Below, piece after piece: positions 54,041 to 64,000 of a stretch of 64,000 nt of DNA. The stretch comes from Streptomyces sp. NBC_00154 (GTDB taxonomy: Bacteria; Actinomycetota; Actinomycetes; Streptomycetales; Streptomycetaceae). Each line of letters starts with the position of its first letter. The first letter of the stretch is position 1. The position numbers and the translations under genes are program-made. The DNA lies in NCBI RefSeq assembly GCF_026342835.1, contig NZ_JAPEMI010000001.1:2362501-2426500 (forward strand). Reading direction: 5' to 3'. The notes beneath the pieces were generated by a model. It was not told where the DNA came from. It was given only the letters and a program-made list of their open reading frames with translations, and ran no database searches.

Positions 54041-54900
54041 GGGCGATGACCTGCCATCTGCTCGAGTCGGGCGATGCGCTCCGCCATCGGCGGATGTGTC
54101 GAGAACATCTTGGACATGCCCTGACCGGGGCGGAACGGGTTCGCGATCATCATGTGGCTCGCGGTCTCGATCTTCGGCTCAGGGGGCAGGGGGAGCTGTT
54201 TTGTTCCGGCGTCCAGTTTGCGCAGGGCGCTGGCGAGGGCCAGGGGGTCGCCGGTCAGCCGGGCGCCCGAAGCGTCTGCTTCGTACTCACGGGAGCGGCT
54301 GACGGCGAGCTGGATGACGGAGGCGGCGAGGGGGCCCAGGATCATGATCAGCAGCATGCCGAGGATGCCGGGGCCTTCGTCGTCGTTGGATCGGCCCACG
54401 GGGATCAGCCAGGCGAAGTTCACCAGGAACATGACGACGGAGGCGAGTGCTCCGGCGACGGATGAGATCAGGATGTCGCGGTTGTAGACGTGGCTGAGCT
54501 CGTGGCCGAGGACTCCGCGCAGTTCGCGTTCGTCCAGGATCTGGAGGATGCCTTCGGTGCAGCAGACTGCCGCGTTGCGCGGGTTGCGTCCGGTGGCGAA
54601 TGCGTTGGGTGCCTGGGTCGGGGAGATGTAGAGCCGTGGCATGGGCTGCCGGGCTGCGGTGGAGAGTTCGCGGACGATGCGGTAGAGCTGTGGCGCCTCG
54701 AACTCGCTGACCGGGCGGGCCCGCATGGCTCTGAGTGCGAGCTTGTCGCTGTTCCAGTAGGCGTAGGCGTTGGTGCCTACTGCTACGACGAGCGCGACGA
54801 CGAGGCCTGTACGTCCGAAGAAGCTGCCGATGACGATGATGAGTGCTGACAGGCCCCCGAGGAGTACGGCGGTTCTCAGCCCGTTGTGCCGGCGGTGCAC
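54037..54900 (-). CDS. htpX: Membrane zinc protease HtpX
   Basis: A 287-residue M48 metallopeptidase for quality control of membrane proteins. Two N-terminal helices precede the zinc motif HELSH ([14 protein letters not shown]). The third ligand Glu is in [16 protein letters not shown] 54900 follows TTGGAGGG. Coupled to yccF. Confidence 0.95.
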   Translation of the reverse strand: MHRRHNGLRTAVLLGGLSALIIVIGSFFGRTGLVVALVVAVGTNAYAYWNSDKLALRAMRARPVSEFEAPQLYRIVRELSTAARQPMPRLYISPTQAPNAFATGRNPRNAAVCCTEGILQILDERELRGVLGHELSHVYNRDILISSVAGALASVVMFLVNFAWLIPVGRSNDDEGPGILGMLLIMILGPLAASVIQLAVSRSREYEADASGARLTGDPLALASALRKLDAGTKQLPLPPEPKIETASHMMIANPFRPGQGMSKMFSTHPPMAERIARLEQMAGHRP

Positions 54901-55122
54901 GGTACGCCCTCCAAGTGGTGCAGCAGGGGAACCCTTTGCTGGTGGTGCTCCACTCCCCAGTGGAGCCTCCTGTACTGGTCAACGCCAGGCGAGGAGAGCT
55001 AGTTCCCTTGTGCGCACGGCCGGAGGGCGGGCCGTGTCCGGCGGCTTGCCCGGCTGTCGGGGCCGGAGCAGGCATTGGGCCGTACGGGTGTCGGGGGTCG
55101 GTGCCGGGCGGCGCCGGGTGGG

Positions 55123-55584
55123 TCAGCGCTGGGCGGGGAGTTCGGCGAGCGCGAGTGCCTCGGGGTCGGGCTTGACCTCGCTGGTGCAGTGGGCGCAGCG
55201 GGAGGCGATGGCGGGGATCTCGGTGTAGCAGCGGGGGCAGTCGCGCAGGGCGGCCTTGATGTCGACCTTCTGGTCCTTGCTGGACGCGAAGCGGTTCTGG
55301 ACCTTGGTCATCGGGACGACGACGCAGAAGTAGAGCACCGCGGCGGTGATCAGGAAGGCGATGGTGGCGGCGAGGAACTTTCCGTACGGAAATTCTGCGC
55401 CCTCGACCGTGAACCGGGCATTGCTGAAGTCGCCGACGGAGCCGGTGGCGAGGCCGATCAGGGGCGTGATGAAGGCGGTGCTGAAGCCGGTGACGACTGC
55501 GGTGAACGCGGCTCCGACGGCGAGTCCGATCGCCATGGAGATGACGTTTCCGCGCAGGATGAAGTCCTTGAACCCGTTCAGCAC
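55123..55584 (-). CDS. mscL: Large-conductance mechanosensitive channel with zinc-ribbon tail
   Basis: A 153-residue MscL, the pentameric emergency valve for osmotic downshock. GTG 55584 follows GAGGAG. Helix 1 is NVISMAIGLAVGAAFTAVVT and helix 2 AATIAFLITAAVLYFCVVVP. Instead of the usual short C-terminal bundle alone, it ends in a CPRC..CAHC zinc-ribbon (residues ~120-140) and an acidic tail. Confidence 0.93.
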   Translation of the reverse strand: MLNGFKDFILRGNVISMAIGLAVGAAFTAVVTGFSTAFITPLIGLATGSVGDFSNARFTVEGAEFPYGKFLAATIAFLITAAVLYFCVVVPMTKVQNRFASSKDQKVDIKAALRDCPRCYTEIPAIASRCAHCTSEVKPDPEALALAELPAQR

Positions 55585-55703
55585 TGCTCTCGCTCCTCTT
55601 CGCTGTGTGCGTGTGTGTGTCGTACGTCTGTGTCGTTGTGCGGGCATGACCCTGCCCTGTTCCGTCCGCTCGGGGCAAACCGGTCTTGGGCGGGGATGCC
55701 GGG

Positions 55704-57278
55704 TCAGAAGAGGTTGACCGCGGCGAACCGGAGCACGAGCTGCGGGGCGCCGGAGAGCACGATGCCGACTGCGGCGGTGAGGGCGATCGCCGTGGTGAGC
55801 GAGACGGGTGCCGCTACGGGTGCGCGCAGGGTCTGGACCGCCACCGCCGGGCCGTCGGCCAGGGCGGCGGCCGGGGCCGGGGCGGCCGGCTCGGCCTCCT
55901 CCGGAGCGCGGAACAGCGCCGCCGTCCACTGCAGATAGTAGTAGAGCGCGATCACGACGTTCACGGCCATGACGACGGCGAGCCAGCCGAGTCCTGCGTC
56001 CACGGCGGAGGAGAAGACCGTGACCTTGGCAAAGAGGCCGACGATACCTGGCGGGAGGCCGGCCAGGCAGAGCAGGAAGAAGCCCATCGCGAGGGCGGTG
56101 AGAGGGCGGGTGGCGTACAGGCCTCGGTAGTCGGAGAGGCGGTTGTCCGGCTTCGTGCGGGCGACAAGGGCGGCCACGGCGAAGGCGCCGAGGTTCACGA
56201 CGGCGTACATGAGGGCGTACGCGACGGTGGAGCCGATCTGTTCGTCGCCGGAGTAGGCGGCGGAGGCGATCGGCACAAGGAGGTAGCCGGCCTGGGCGAT
56301 GGACGACCAGGCGAGCAGGCGTACGGCGCTGCGGGCGCGGGTGGCGGTCTGGCGCAGGGCCGCGACGTTACCGACGGTCATGGTGAGGGCGGCGACGACG
56401 GCGAGGGCTGGTCCCCAGACGTCGGCGTACGACGGGAACGCGATCACGGTGACGAGGATCAGCCCGGAGAAGCCGACGGCTTTGCCGACGACCGACAGGT
56501 AGGCGGCGACCGGCAGCGGGGCGCCGACGTAGGTGTCGGGGACCCAGAAGTGGAAGGGTGCGGCTGCCGTTTTGAAGGCGAAGCCGACGAGGGTGAGGGC
56601 GACGCCCGCCTCGGCGAGGGTGGAGAGCTGGTCGGGGACGTCGTGGAGGCGGGTGGCGAGCTCCGTTAGGTGGAGGGTGCCGGTCGTCGCGTACACGAAG
56701 CTGACGCCGAGGAGCATCACAGCGGTCGCGACGACGGAGGAGAGGAAGAACTTGAGGGCAGCCTCGGAGGAGCGCCGGTCGTCGCGCTTGATGCCGACGA
56801 GGGCGAAGGCGGGCAGGGAGGCGACTTCGAGGGCGACGACGAGGGTGGCGAGGTCGCGGGCGGCGGGCAGGAGTGCGGCGCCTGCCGCGGAGGACAGGAG
56901 CAGGAACCAGAATTCACCGGCGGGGAGTCTGCGGGTGTCGCCGAAGGAGAGCAGCGCGGTGAGCAGGGCGCCGCCGAGGACGAGGACCTGGATGATCAGG
57001 GCGAAGTGGTCGGCGGTGTAGCTGCAGGCTTCGGTGCCGGTCCCCGTGGTGAGGCAGAAGGTGGAGTGGTTGCCGCCGCGCAGCGGGATGAGGAGGGCGA
57101 GGCCGGCGACGAGTCCGGCGATGCTCGCCAGGCCGAGGAGGGGTTTGCGTTCCTCGGGGAGGAAGAGGTCGGCGACGAGGATGATCAGGGCGACCGTCGC
57201 GACGACGACGGGGGGCGCGATGGCCAGCCAGTCGACGGACTGGACGAGGCTGGTGGTGCTGTCGGCCGCTGTGGTCAC
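55704..57278 (-). CDS. nuoN: NADH-quinone oxidoreductase-like subunit N
   Basis: A 524-residue antiporter-like membrane subunit. GTG 57278 overlaps the nuoM stop by GTGA. The conserved lysines lie in VGFAFKTAAAPFHFWVPDTY and AFALVGIKR, and VRLLAWSSIAQAGYLL is typical of NuoN. About 14 helices. Ala/Pro-rich loop near the C-terminus (AEPAAPAPAAALADGPAVAV). Last gene of the operon. Confidence 0.94.
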   Translation of the reverse strand: MTTAADSTTSLVQSVDWLAIAPPVVVATVALIILVADLFLPEERKPLLGLASIAGLVAGLALLIPLRGGNHSTFCLTTGTGTEACSYTADHFALIIQVLVLGGALLTALLSFGDTRRLPAGEFWFLLLSSAAGAALLPAARDLATLVVALEVASLPAFALVGIKRDDRRSSEAALKFFLSSVVATAVMLLGVSFVYATTGTLHLTELATRLHDVPDQLSTLAEAGVALTLVGFAFKTAAAPFHFWVPDTYVGAPLPVAAYLSVVGKAVGFSGLILVTVIAFPSYADVWGPALAVVAALTMTVGNVAALRQTATRARSAVRLLAWSSIAQAGYLLVPIASAAYSGDEQIGSTVAYALMYAVVNLGAFAVAALVARTKPDNRLSDYRGLYATRPLTALAMGFFLLCLAGLPPGIVGLFAKVTVFSSAVDAGLGWLAVVMAVNVVIALYYYLQWTAALFRAPEEAEPAAPAPAAALADGPAVAVQTLRAPVAAPVSLTTAIALTAAVGIVLSGAPQLVLRFAAVNLF

Positions 57279-58849
57279 GACTTGCCTCCTGCGAGGAGCT
57301 TCTGCACGGCCGGGTCGGTGAGGCCGAGGAGGACGGCGGGCCACAGGCCGGCGAGGACGGTGAGGGCGGCGAGCGGGGTCCAGGCGGCGAACTCGTACGT
57401 CTGGATGTCTGCGATCCGATGCGGTTCCTCGCGCTTCTCGCCCATGCAGACGCGGCGTACCACGATGAGCATGTATGCGGCGGTGAGCAGGGTGCCGAAC
57501 GCGCCGATCGACATGAAGGTGAGGAAGGCCGGGCGGCTGAGGCCCCGGGCCGGGTCGAAGGCGCCGAACAGGGTGAGCATCTCGCCCCAGAACCCGGCGA
57601 GTCCGGGCAGGCCGAGCGAGGCTACGGCGGCGAAGGCGAGGAGGCCGCCGAGCCGGGGAGCGCGGCCGTAGAGGGCGGCTCCGGTGGCGCCGGCGAGGGT
57701 GTCGAGGTCGGCGGTGCCGTACCGGTCCTTGACAGCGCCGACCAGGAAGAACAGCAGGCCGGTGATGAGGCCGTGGGCGATGTTGGCGAAGAGCGCGCCG
57801 TTGACGCCGGTGGGGGTCATGGTCGCGATGCCGAGGAGCACGAAGCCCATGTGGCCGACGGAGGAGTATGCGATCAGGCGCTTCAGGTCGCCCTTGGAAC
57901 CGGGGCGGGCGAGCGCCAGGCAGGCGAGCGATCCGTAGACGATGCCGACGACTGCGAACGCGGCGAGGTACGGCGCGAAGGTGTGCATTCCGTCGGGGGT
58001 GATGGGCAGCAGGATGCGGACGAATCCGTACGTGCCCATTTTCAGCAGGACGCCTGCGAGGAGCACCGAGCCGACGGTCGGGGCGGCGGTGTGGGCGTCC
58101 GGCAGCCAGCTGTGCAGCGGCCACATCGGGGCCTTCACGGCGAGCCCGATGCCGATCGCCAGTACGGCGATGACCTGCACGGACGAGGTGAGCCCACGGC
58201 CGTTGTCAGTGGCGAGTGCCACCATGTCGAAGGTGCCGCTCTTCAGTCCGATGAGGAGGAGGCCCAGCAGCATGATCACGGAGCCGAGCAGCGTGTAGAG
58301 GATGAATTTCCAGGCGGCTGCCTGCCTCTGTGCGCCGCCCCAGCGGGCGATGAGGAAGTACATCGGGATGAGGACCATCTCGAACGCCAGGAAGAACAGC
58401 AGCAGGTCGAGGACGGCGAAGGTCGCGAGGGTGCCGGACTCGAGGACGAGGACGAGTGCGACGAAGGCCTTCGGGGAGGGGCCGTCGGGCATTTTGAAGT
58501 AGCTGTAGAGCGCGCAGAGGAAGGTCAGCAGCGCGGTCAGTACGAGAAGGGGGAGCGAGATGCCGTCGATGCCGAGGTGGATGCGGACGTCGAGCGCCGG
58601 GATCCAGCTGATGTCGGTGGTGGCCTGCATCTTCGACGGGTGGTCGTGGTCGAAGCCGAGGGCCAGCACGATCGCGGCGATGAGGATCGCGCCGGTGACG
58701 GTCACGCCGTGGCGGAGCACGGCCTGGTCGGGGTTCTTTCCCCGCAGCCCGGGCGGGGCCGGCAGGAGGGCGGCGACGGCGCCGACGAGCGGGCCCACGA
58801 CGATGAACGCGAGAAGGAACTGCATCACGGATTCGCTGATATCGATCAC
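57275..58849 (-). CDS. nuoM: NADH-quinone oxidoreductase-like subunit M
   Basis: A 524-residue antiporter-like subunit. FEMVLIPMYFLIARWGG carries the channel Glu. AVKAPMWPLHSWLPDAHTAA holds the conserved Lys and the MrpD-like motif, and RLIAYSSVGHMGFVLLG follows. GTG 58849 lies 3 bp after the nuoL stop; ATG 58825 is an alternative. Overlaps nuoN by 4 bp. Confidence 0.94.
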   Translation of the reverse strand: MIDISESVMQFLLAFIVVGPLVGAVAALLPAPPGLRGKNPDQAVLRHGVTVTGAILIAAIVLALGFDHDHPSKMQATTDISWIPALDVRIHLGIDGISLPLLVLTALLTFLCALYSYFKMPDGPSPKAFVALVLVLESGTLATFAVLDLLLFFLAFEMVLIPMYFLIARWGGAQRQAAAWKFILYTLLGSVIMLLGLLLIGLKSGTFDMVALATDNGRGLTSSVQVIAVLAIGIGLAVKAPMWPLHSWLPDAHTAAPTVGSVLLAGVLLKMGTYGFVRILLPITPDGMHTFAPYLAAFAVVGIVYGSLACLALARPGSKGDLKRLIAYSSVGHMGFVLLGIATMTPTGVNGALFANIAHGLITGLLFFLVGAVKDRYGTADLDTLAGATGAALYGRAPRLGGLLAFAAVASLGLPGLAGFWGEMLTLFGAFDPARGLSRPAFLTFMSIGAFGTLLTAAYMLIVVRRVCMGEKREEPHRIADIQTYEFAAWTPLAALTVLAGLWPAVLLGLTDPAVQKLLAGGKS

Positions 58850-58852
58850 GGC

Positions 58853-60853
58853 TCACGACCCGGCGTTGACGGTGGCAAAAACGACGGCGGCGATCGCCAG
58901 GACAAGGGAACCGGCGAGCAGTGCGCTGAGGTAGGTCTGCACATTGCCGGTCTGAGCGCGGCGGACGGCGGTGCCGAGCAGGCGTGCGCCGGTGCCGGAG
59001 CCGCGTACGTACGTGTCGACGACCTCGCGGTCCAGGAAGCGGACGAGGCTCGCCGCGGCCTGGACGGGGCGGACGAACAGTTTCGTGTAGAGGGCGTCCA
59101 GGTGGAAGCCGGTGGCGGCGTGGCGGTGGAGCGGGCCGAGCAGCAGACGGCCCGGGTCGGCCGGGTCCGGGGTGCCGGGGGTGTCGCCGTAGCCGGCGGT
59201 GTGGTGGGTCATGGCCTCGGCCTCGACGAGTGCGGGTTCGGCGTCGGGGTGGGCGACGACGGCGCCGACGGGGGTGCGGGCGGCGAGGGCCGTGGTGTGG
59301 CGCCAGGCGGCGTAGGTGACGAGGCCGCCGACGAGGGCGACGCCTGTGGAGAGGACGGCGGTGGTCACGGTCGGGGTGAGGCTGTGGCCGTCGAACCAGT
59401 CGGTGATCACGCCGACGGTCAGTCCGAAGGCGATGGTGGGGATGGCGAGGACCCAGAGGACGGCGGTCATCGCGACGGGCTGCCTGCCGTGGTCGGGGAC
59501 CTCGGCGCCGCGGCCGCGGAAGGCGAGGAGCCAGAGGCGGGTGGCGTATGCGGCGGTGAGAACGGCGGCGAGCAGTCCGGCGACGAGGACGGTCCAGCCG
59601 GCGGCGGCCGGGGCGACGTGCCGGTCGCCGAGTGCGGTGTGTTCGGCCGCGACGAGGACGGCTTCCTTGGAGAAGAAGCCGGCGAACGGCGGGATGGCGG
59701 CGAGCGCGAGGAGGGCGACGGTCATCGTCCAGTAGGCGTCCGGGATGCGCTTGGCCAGTCCGCCCATGCGGGACATGGCTGCCAGCGAGTTGGTCCCGGC
59801 GGCGTGGATGACGACGCCCGCCGCAAGGAAGAGGACGGCCTTGAACGCGCCGTGCGAGAGGAGGTGGAAGACGGCGGCCCCGCGGTCGCCGACGGCCAGT
59901 GCGCCTGACATGTAGCCGAGCTGGCCGATCGTCGAGTACGCGAGGACGCGTTTGATGTCGTCCTGGGCGAGCGCTGCGAGTCCTGATCCGATCATCGTGA
60001 CCGCCGCCATGACGGCGAGGACGACGAGGGCGGCGCCGGATTCGGCGAAGACCGGGAGGAGCCGGGCCACGAAGTAGATACCGGCGGCGACCATCGTCGC
60101 GGCGTGGATCAGCGCGGAGACGGGGGTCGGGCCGGCCATCGCGTCGGGCAGCCAGGTGTGCAGGGGGAACTGCGCGGACTTGCCGGCGACGCCTGCGAGG
60201 AGCAGCAGGGCGATGACGGTGGGGTGGTCCAGGCCGCCGTTGGCGACGGCGCCGAGGATGCCGGTGATCCGGAAGGTGCCGGTGTCGGCGGCGAGCGCGA
60301 ACAGGCCGATCAGGAAGGGGACGTCGCCGAGCTTGGTGACCAGGAAAGCCTTGAGGGAGGCGGCGCGTGCTTCGGGTGTCTCCCAGTAGTGGCCGACGAG
60401 GAAGTACGAGCAGATGCCCATGATCTCCCAGCCGACCATCAGCACCATCAGGTCGCCGGAGTAGACGACGAGCAGCATCGCGGCGGTGAAGAGGGAGACG
60501 AGGGCCGCGTACGAGGGGTAGCGGGGGTCGTCGCGCAGGTAGCCGGTCGAGTAGATCTGCACGCAGGTCGCGACGAGCCCGACCAGGACGGCGACGAGGA
60601 CCGCGAAGCCGTCGAGGTGGAGGGCGAGGTCGATCGGGACCGAACCGGTGGGGGTGAACCGGGTCGCGGCGTCGATGGCCGGGCCGCCGCCCTGGCGTGC
60701 GGCGACGACGACGGCGAGTACGGCCGCGACGAGGGTGGGGAGGACGGCGAGGGGTCGTACGTAGCCGGGGGCGGTGCGGCCGAGGAGCAGGCCGGCTGCG
60801 GCACCGAGGAACGGGAGGAGGGGGACGAGGACGGCGAGGGTCGTGGTGGTCAC
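58853..60853 (-). CDS. nuoL: NADH-quinone oxidoreductase-like subunit L
   Basis: A 666-residue antiporter-like subunit with the long C-terminal lateral helix. [49 protein letters not shown] (Lys) and [14 protein letters not shown] are all conserved. GTG 60853 overlaps the nuoK stop by GTGA. An interdomain loop is rich in charged residues. Confidence 0.95.
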   Translation of the reverse strand: MTTTTLAVLVPLLPFLGAAAGLLLGRTAPGYVRPLAVLPTLVAAVLAVVVAARQGGGPAIDAATRFTPTGSVPIDLALHLDGFAVLVAVLVGLVATCVQIYSTGYLRDDPRYPSYAALVSLFTAAMLLVVYSGDLMVLMVGWEIMGICSYFLVGHYWETPEARAASLKAFLVTKLGDVPFLIGLFALAADTGTFRITGILGAVANGGLDHPTVIALLLLAGVAGKSAQFPLHTWLPDAMAGPTPVSALIHAATMVAAGIYFVARLLPVFAESGAALVVLAVMAAVTMIGSGLAALAQDDIKRVLAYSTIGQLGYMSGALAVGDRGAAVFHLLSHGAFKAVLFLAAGVVIHAAGTNSLAAMSRMGGLAKRIPDAYWTMTVALLALAAIPPFAGFFSKEAVLVAAEHTALGDRHVAPAAAGWTVLVAGLLAAVLTAAYATRLWLLAFRGRGAEVPDHGRQPVAMTAVLWVLAIPTIAFGLTVGVITDWFDGHSLTPTVTTAVLSTGVALVGGLVTYAAWRHTTALAARTPVGAVVAHPDAEPALVEAEAMTHHTAGYGDTPGTPDPADPGRLLLGPLHRHAATGFHLDALYTKLFVRPVQAAASLVRFLDREVVDTYVRGSGTGARLLGTAVRRAQTGNVQTYLSALLAGSLVLAIAAVVFATVNAGS

Positions 60854-61245
60854 GCGGTGGCCTCTGCCTTCTTTGCCTTCCCTGCCGGAGCAGTGGCCTG
60901 GTCTTCGGTGCTGTCGCCGGGGAGGGCTTCGGCGGCATCGGTTTCGGCGGTGTCGCGGAGGCGGTCGACGTCCGAGCTGCCGCGGTTGCGGTAGACGGCG
61001 AGGACGATCGCCAGGCCGATGCCGATCTCCGCCGCCGCGATGGCGATGGTGAAGAGGGTGAGGGCTTGGCCGGAGTGCAGGGCGTCGCGGAGCCAGACGT
61101 CGAAGGCGACCAGGTTGAGGTTGACGGCGTTGAGCATCAGCTCGACGGACATCAGGACCAGGATCGCGTTGCGGCGTGCGAGGACTCCGTACAGCCCGGT
61201 GCAGAAGAGGAGGGCGGCGAGCACGGCGGGGTAGGCGAGGTGCAT
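60850..61245 (-). CDS. nuoK: NADH-quinone oxidoreductase-like subunit K
   Basis: 131 residues. Three helices with the proton-path glutamates in [16 protein letters not shown] and [20 protein letters not shown]. It is about 30 residues longer than a standard NuoK because of a polar Ala/Glu/Lys tail ([20 protein letters not shown]...). ATG 61245 shares a base with the nuoJ stop. Confidence 0.94.
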   Translation of the reverse strand: MHLAYPAVLAALLFCTGLYGVLARRNAILVLMSVELMLNAVNLNLVAFDVWLRDALHSGQALTLFTIAIAAAEIGIGLAIVLAVYRNRGSSDVDRLRDTAETDAAEALPGDSTEDQATAPAGKAKKAEATA

Positions 61246-61805
61246 CAGCTCTGCTCCTTACTGCGCTTGCGGGACAGGACGATCGCGCCGACGAGGGCGG
61301 CGAGCAGCAGGACGGAGAGTGCTTCGAAGGGCAGGACCCAGTGCCGGAAGAGGAAGGCGCCGGTCGCCTCGGTGGACCCGTGGGCCGGTCCGTCCAGGTC
61401 GATCCAGGTGGTGCGGAAGGCGTCGACGACGACCCAGACGAGGGCCGCCGCGGCGGCGATCGCCACGCCGAGGGCCGCCCAGCGGTTGCCGGAGTCGGCG
61501 TCCGGGGAGGGGCCGATGGGGGCCTTGGTGAGCATCAGTCCGAAGAGAAGGAGGACGACGACGGAACCGACGTAGATCAGCACCTGCACCCAGGCGATGA
61601 ACTCGGCGGTGAGCAGGAGGTACTCCACGGCGAGGCCGCCGAGCGCGACGACCAGCCAGAGGGCGGCATGGACCAGCTGCTTGGTCGTGACGGTGATGAG
61701 GGCCGCTCCGAGGGTGGCGATGCCGACCAGGACGAAGGCGATCTCGATGCCGGTCGGGGAGAGGAAGCCGGGGTGGGCCGTGGCCGCGGTGGCTGCGAGT
61801 GTCAC
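61245..61805 (-). CDS. nuoJ: NADH-quinone oxidoreductase-like subunit J
   Basis: 186 residues, five helices. [20 protein letters not shown] and the [20 protein letters not shown] signature with the pi-bulge helix. GTG 61805 overlaps the nuoI stop. It is shorter than the ~270-residue NuoJ I remember for the main Streptomyces complex I, supporting a second-cluster assignment. Confidence 0.93.
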   Translation of the reverse strand: MTLAATAATAHPGFLSPTGIEIAFVLVGIATLGAALITVTTKQLVHAALWLVVALGGLAVEYLLLTAEFIAWVQVLIYVGSVVVLLLFGLMLTKAPIGPSPDADSGNRWAALGVAIAAAAALVWVVVDAFRTTWIDLDGPAHGSTEATGAFLFRHWVLPFEALSVLLLAALVGAIVLSRKRSKEQS

Positions 61806-62404
61806 TCCTCTCCCTCTTCCTCTCCGTGGGCCTGCTGGGGCGGCTGGGCTGCTTCCTTGGCCTGCTCGGCCTCCTGAGCGCGCTGGGCTTCGAGTTTCTC
61901 CGCCGTCTTGCGGGCGGCGGAGATCTCCTTCGGGTCCTCCGCGCCCGGATCGAGCGCGGGCGGTTCGGGCACCGTCCACATCCATTCGCGGAGCTTGTCC
62001 CGCTCATGGGTGAGGTCGTGGATGTCCGTCTCCGCGTACTCGAACTCCGGCGACCAGAACAGCGCGTCGAAGGGACAGACCTCGATGCAGATGCCGCAGT
62101 ACATACAGAGCGAGAAGTCGATCGCGAAGCGGTCGAGGACGTTGCGGCTGCGCTCGCGGCCGCCCGGGACGGCAGCGGGCACCGTCTCCTTGTGGGAGTC
62201 GATGTAGATGCACCAGTCCGGGCACTCACGGGCGCACAGCATGCAGACCGTGCAGTTCTCCTCGAACAGCCCGATGACACCGCGGGAGCGGGGCGGGAGC
62301 TCGGGCTGGACGTCCGGGTACTGCGCGGTGACCGTCTTCTTCGTCATCGTCCGCAGGGTGACGGCCAGGCCCTTGGCCAGGCCTGAGCCGGGGATCGGAG
62401 ACAT
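61802..62404 (-). CDS. nuoI: NADH-quinone oxidoreductase-like subunit I (2x 4Fe-4S)
   Basis: 200 residues. Two ferredoxin motifs, [15 protein letters not shown] and [18 protein letters not shown], bind clusters N6a and N6b, which pass electrons towards NuoB. The N-terminal helix ([20 protein letters not shown]) docks on the membrane. An Ala/Gln/Glu-rich tail ends [11 protein letters not shown] 62404 shares one base with the nuoH stop (TGATG). Confidence 0.96.
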   Translation of the reverse strand: MSPIPGSGLAKGLAVTLRTMTKKTVTAQYPDVQPELPPRSRGVIGLFEENCTVCMLCARECPDWCIYIDSHKETVPAAVPGGRERSRNVLDRFAIDFSLCMYCGICIEVCPFDALFWSPEFEYAETDIHDLTHERDKLREWMWTVPEPPALDPGAEDPKEISAARKTAEKLEAQRAQEAEQAKEAAQPPQQAHGEEEGEE

Positions 62405-63372
62405 CAGCTGATCGCCACCTTCACGATGCCGGTGAGCGCGATCTGCGCGAGAGCGAGCGGGATGAGTGTGGTCCAGGCGAGCTTCTGCAGCTGGTCCTCG
62501 CGGAGGCGGGGGTAGCTCACCCGCAGCCAGATGACGACGAAGGCGAGGACCGCGGTCTTGAGGAGCGTCCAGACCCAGCCGAGTCCGTCGGCGCCGAGCG
62601 GGCCGTGCCAGCCGCCGAGGAAGAGGACGGTGGTCAGTCCGCAAAGGACGACGATGCCCGCGTACTCGGCGAGCAGGAACAGTGCGAACCGCAGACCGGT
62701 GTACTCGGTGTACGCCCCGAAGATGATCTCCGAGTCGGCGACCGGCATGTCGAACGGCGGGCGCTGCAGTTCGGCGAGTCCGGCCGTGAAGAAGACCAGG
62801 GCACCGACGATCTGCCAGGGCAGCCACCACCACTCGAAGGCATTGACGATGCCGGGGAGGGAGACGGTGCCGGCCGCCATCGCGACGGATGCCGCGGCGA
62901 GCAGCATCGGCAGTTCGTACGCGAGGAGCTGGGCGGCGGTGCGGAGGCCGCCGAGGAGGGAGAACTTGTTCGCCGATGCCCAGCCGGCCATCAGCGAGCC
63001 GAGCACTCCCACACCCATGACGGCGAGCACGAAGAAGATGCCCGCGTCGACCACTTGGCCGACCGCGCCCTCGCTCGGGCCGATCGGGATGGCGACGAGC
63101 ACCAGGAGGTACGGGAGGAGGGCGACGGCCGGCGCGAGCTGGAAGATGCGGCGGTCGGCGTCGGCCGGGACGATGTCTTCCTTCTGGGCGAACTTCACAC
63201 CGTCGGCGACGAGCTGGGCCCAGCCGTGGAAGCCACCGGCGTACATGGGACCGAGGCGGCCCTGCATGTGGGCCATCACCTTGTGCTCGGTCTGGCCCAC
63301 GACGAGCGGGACGACCATGAACACCCCGAAGACGATGACGAGCCGGAGGGCGACGTCGAGTACGTCGTTCAC
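62404..63372 (-). CDS. nuoH: NADH-quinone oxidoreductase-like subunit H
   Basis: 322 residues, eight to nine helices, forming the quinone chamber entrance. [32 protein letters not shown] and [27 protein letters not shown] are the family hallmarks. GTG 63372 overlaps the upstream stop by GTGA. It lacks the long C-terminal extension I recall for NuoH of the main Streptomyces operon. Confidence 0.95.
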   Translation of the reverse strand: MNDVLDVALRLVIVFGVFMVVPLVVGQTEHKVMAHMQGRLGPMYAGGFHGWAQLVADGVKFAQKEDIVPADADRRIFQLAPAVALLPYLLVLVAIPIGPSEGAVGQVVDAGIFFVLAVMGVGVLGSLMAGWASANKFSLLGGLRTAAQLLAYELPMLLAAASVAMAAGTVSLPGIVNAFEWWWLPWQIVGALVFFTAGLAELQRPPFDMPVADSEIIFGAYTEYTGLRFALFLLAEYAGIVVLCGLTTVLFLGGWHGPLGADGLGWVWTLLKTAVLAFVVIWLRVSYPRLREDQLQKLAWTTLIPLALAQIALTGIVKVAIS

Positions 63373-64000
63373 GCGGTATCGCCTCCGGCGGGGGGGTTGG
63401 GGGTCGGCTCGGATGCGGGGTCCGGGTTCGGGGTGTCCGGCCGATCCGGGGTGTCGGGCTGGTCAGGGGCGTCGGGCTGGTCAGGGGCGTCGGGCTGCGC
63501 CGGAGGCGCGGGCTCGTTCGAGGTGTCCGTGGTGTCGTCGGCGGGGCCGCTGCGCGGGGCCTCTCCCCTGCCCGCACCTTCCCGGACCGGGGGCTCCGCC
63601 CCGGGGCCCCCGCTCCTCGGTTGCCGGAGCGGTTGAGAGGCACCCGGCTCCTCGGTCTTGCCCACGGTCTGAGCGGAGCCCTCTTCCGGGGTCTCGTCGA
63701 AGGCCGGGCGGGCGCTGTGCCAGGGCGCGTCCGTGCTGCGGGGCGCCGGTGCCGGTTCCGCCGGTGCCGATGTCGGTTCCGTCGCTGCCGGTTCCGTCGC
63801 TCCCGGCTCGGGCGCCGCCGCCTCCCCCTGCTGGCTCGCCGAGCCCTGGGACGCACTGCGGGTGCGGCGCGGCGTCGCGGTCGGGGGTGCGGTTTCCGTG
63901 CTCGCGGCCGGTGCTGCCGCCTCCGGCTGCTGGCTCGCCGAGCCCTCGCTCACGCTGCGGGCGCGGCGCACCGGGCGGTCGCCCGCGGCCCTGGCGGCGC
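63369..64000 (-). CDS. Partial nuo-operon protein with long disordered tail
   Basis: This is open at the right edge. The visible 209 residues are Ala/Pro/Glu-rich and disordered, with an internal duplication ([20 protein letters not shown] and [20 protein letters not shown]) and [20 protein letters not shown] near the end. It overlaps nuoH by GTGA, so it is the preceding operon gene, perhaps a NuoC/NuoD-type subunit. No iron-sulfur motif is seen, but the catalytic part lies outside the window. Confidence 0.6.
   Translation of the reverse strand, partial: AARAAGDRPVRRARSVSEGSASQQPEAAAPAASTETAPPTATPRRTRSASQGSASQQGEAAAPEPGATEPAATEPTSAPAEPAPAPRSTDAPWHSARPAFDETPEEGSAQTVGKTEEPGASQPLRQPRSGGPGAEPPVREGAGRGEAPRSGPADDTTDTSNEPAPPAQPDAPDQPDAPDQPDTPDRPDTPNPDPASEPTPNPPAGGDTA

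Noticed and set aside
57419..59908. An 829-codon plus-strand frame over nuoM and nuoL
   Set aside because: Antisense shadow with Gly/Asp/Glu low complexity; nuoM and nuoL are certain.

Overview
The window is high-GC actinobacterial DNA, almost certainly a Streptomyces chromosome. The evidence is strong third-position GC bias, many GTG/TTG starts, and the gene order thrT-metT-rpmG-MaoC pair ... murB ... trpT-secE-nusG-rplKA-rplJL-rpoBC. All identifications come from reading the sequence and from remembered family features; no search was run.

Layout. (1) 1-10.6 kb, minus strand: the transcription/translation block, read right to left as tRNA-Trp, secE, nusG, rplK, rplA, rplJ, rplL, rpoB and the first 633 codons of rpoC. 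It carries several strong hairpins and an L10-type leader that ends in a U-tailed terminator ahead of rplJ. (2) 10.8-21.8 kb: conserved chromosome with an aminotransferase, an adenosine deaminase family protein, two TetR-controlled modules with visible operators, murB, two MaoC-fold genes, rpmG, tRNA-Met, tRNA-Thr, an amidohydrolase lacking its catalytic residues, and a small Rossmann protein. (3) About 22-50.6 kb: a mosaic accessory region. It holds an IS630-type element with a passenger gene, an IS4-type element with a 10-bp target duplication, a TetR/FBP-domain/GDSL module, a duplicated pair of membrane-anchored collagen-like proteins, a frameshifted SigE-type sigma factor with an intact partner, TPR and small membrane proteins, a glycine-rich peptide next to a broken ABC exporter, and many gene fragments. 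(4) 50.7-64 kb: conserved chromosome again, with yajQ, ogt, alkB, small membrane proteins, htpX, mscL and a complex-I-like operon (nuoN to nuoH plus an upstream partial gene).

The accessory region abuts an intact tRNA-Tyr gene (50578-50659), the same target that the S. coelicolor element SLP1 uses. Next to it lie an excisionase gene and a tyrosine integrase broken by two frameshifts. Imperfect copies of the 3' half of tRNA-Tyr recur at 37.7 and 42.1 kb, and a copy of the tRNA-proximal flank lies at 25.0 kb. Fragments resembling the 3' halves of two tRNA-Arg genes lie at 37.0 and 46.6 kb. Around these scars are paired 7-mers (TGGCACG, always 11 bp apart) and paired 11-mers (GTTGATGTCAG, always 13 bp apart) that look like integrase arm sites. 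A dense TGCGTCA array sits just upstream of the excisionase. I read the region as successive integrations followed by decay: at least three integrase pieces, a methyltransferase cut at an att copy, an ABC exporter fused to integrase debris, and several single-base frameshifts.

The most unusual coding items are the Gly/Arg/Tyr repeat peptide with its exporter remnant and the two collagen-like genes, each facing a conserved small divergent ORF.
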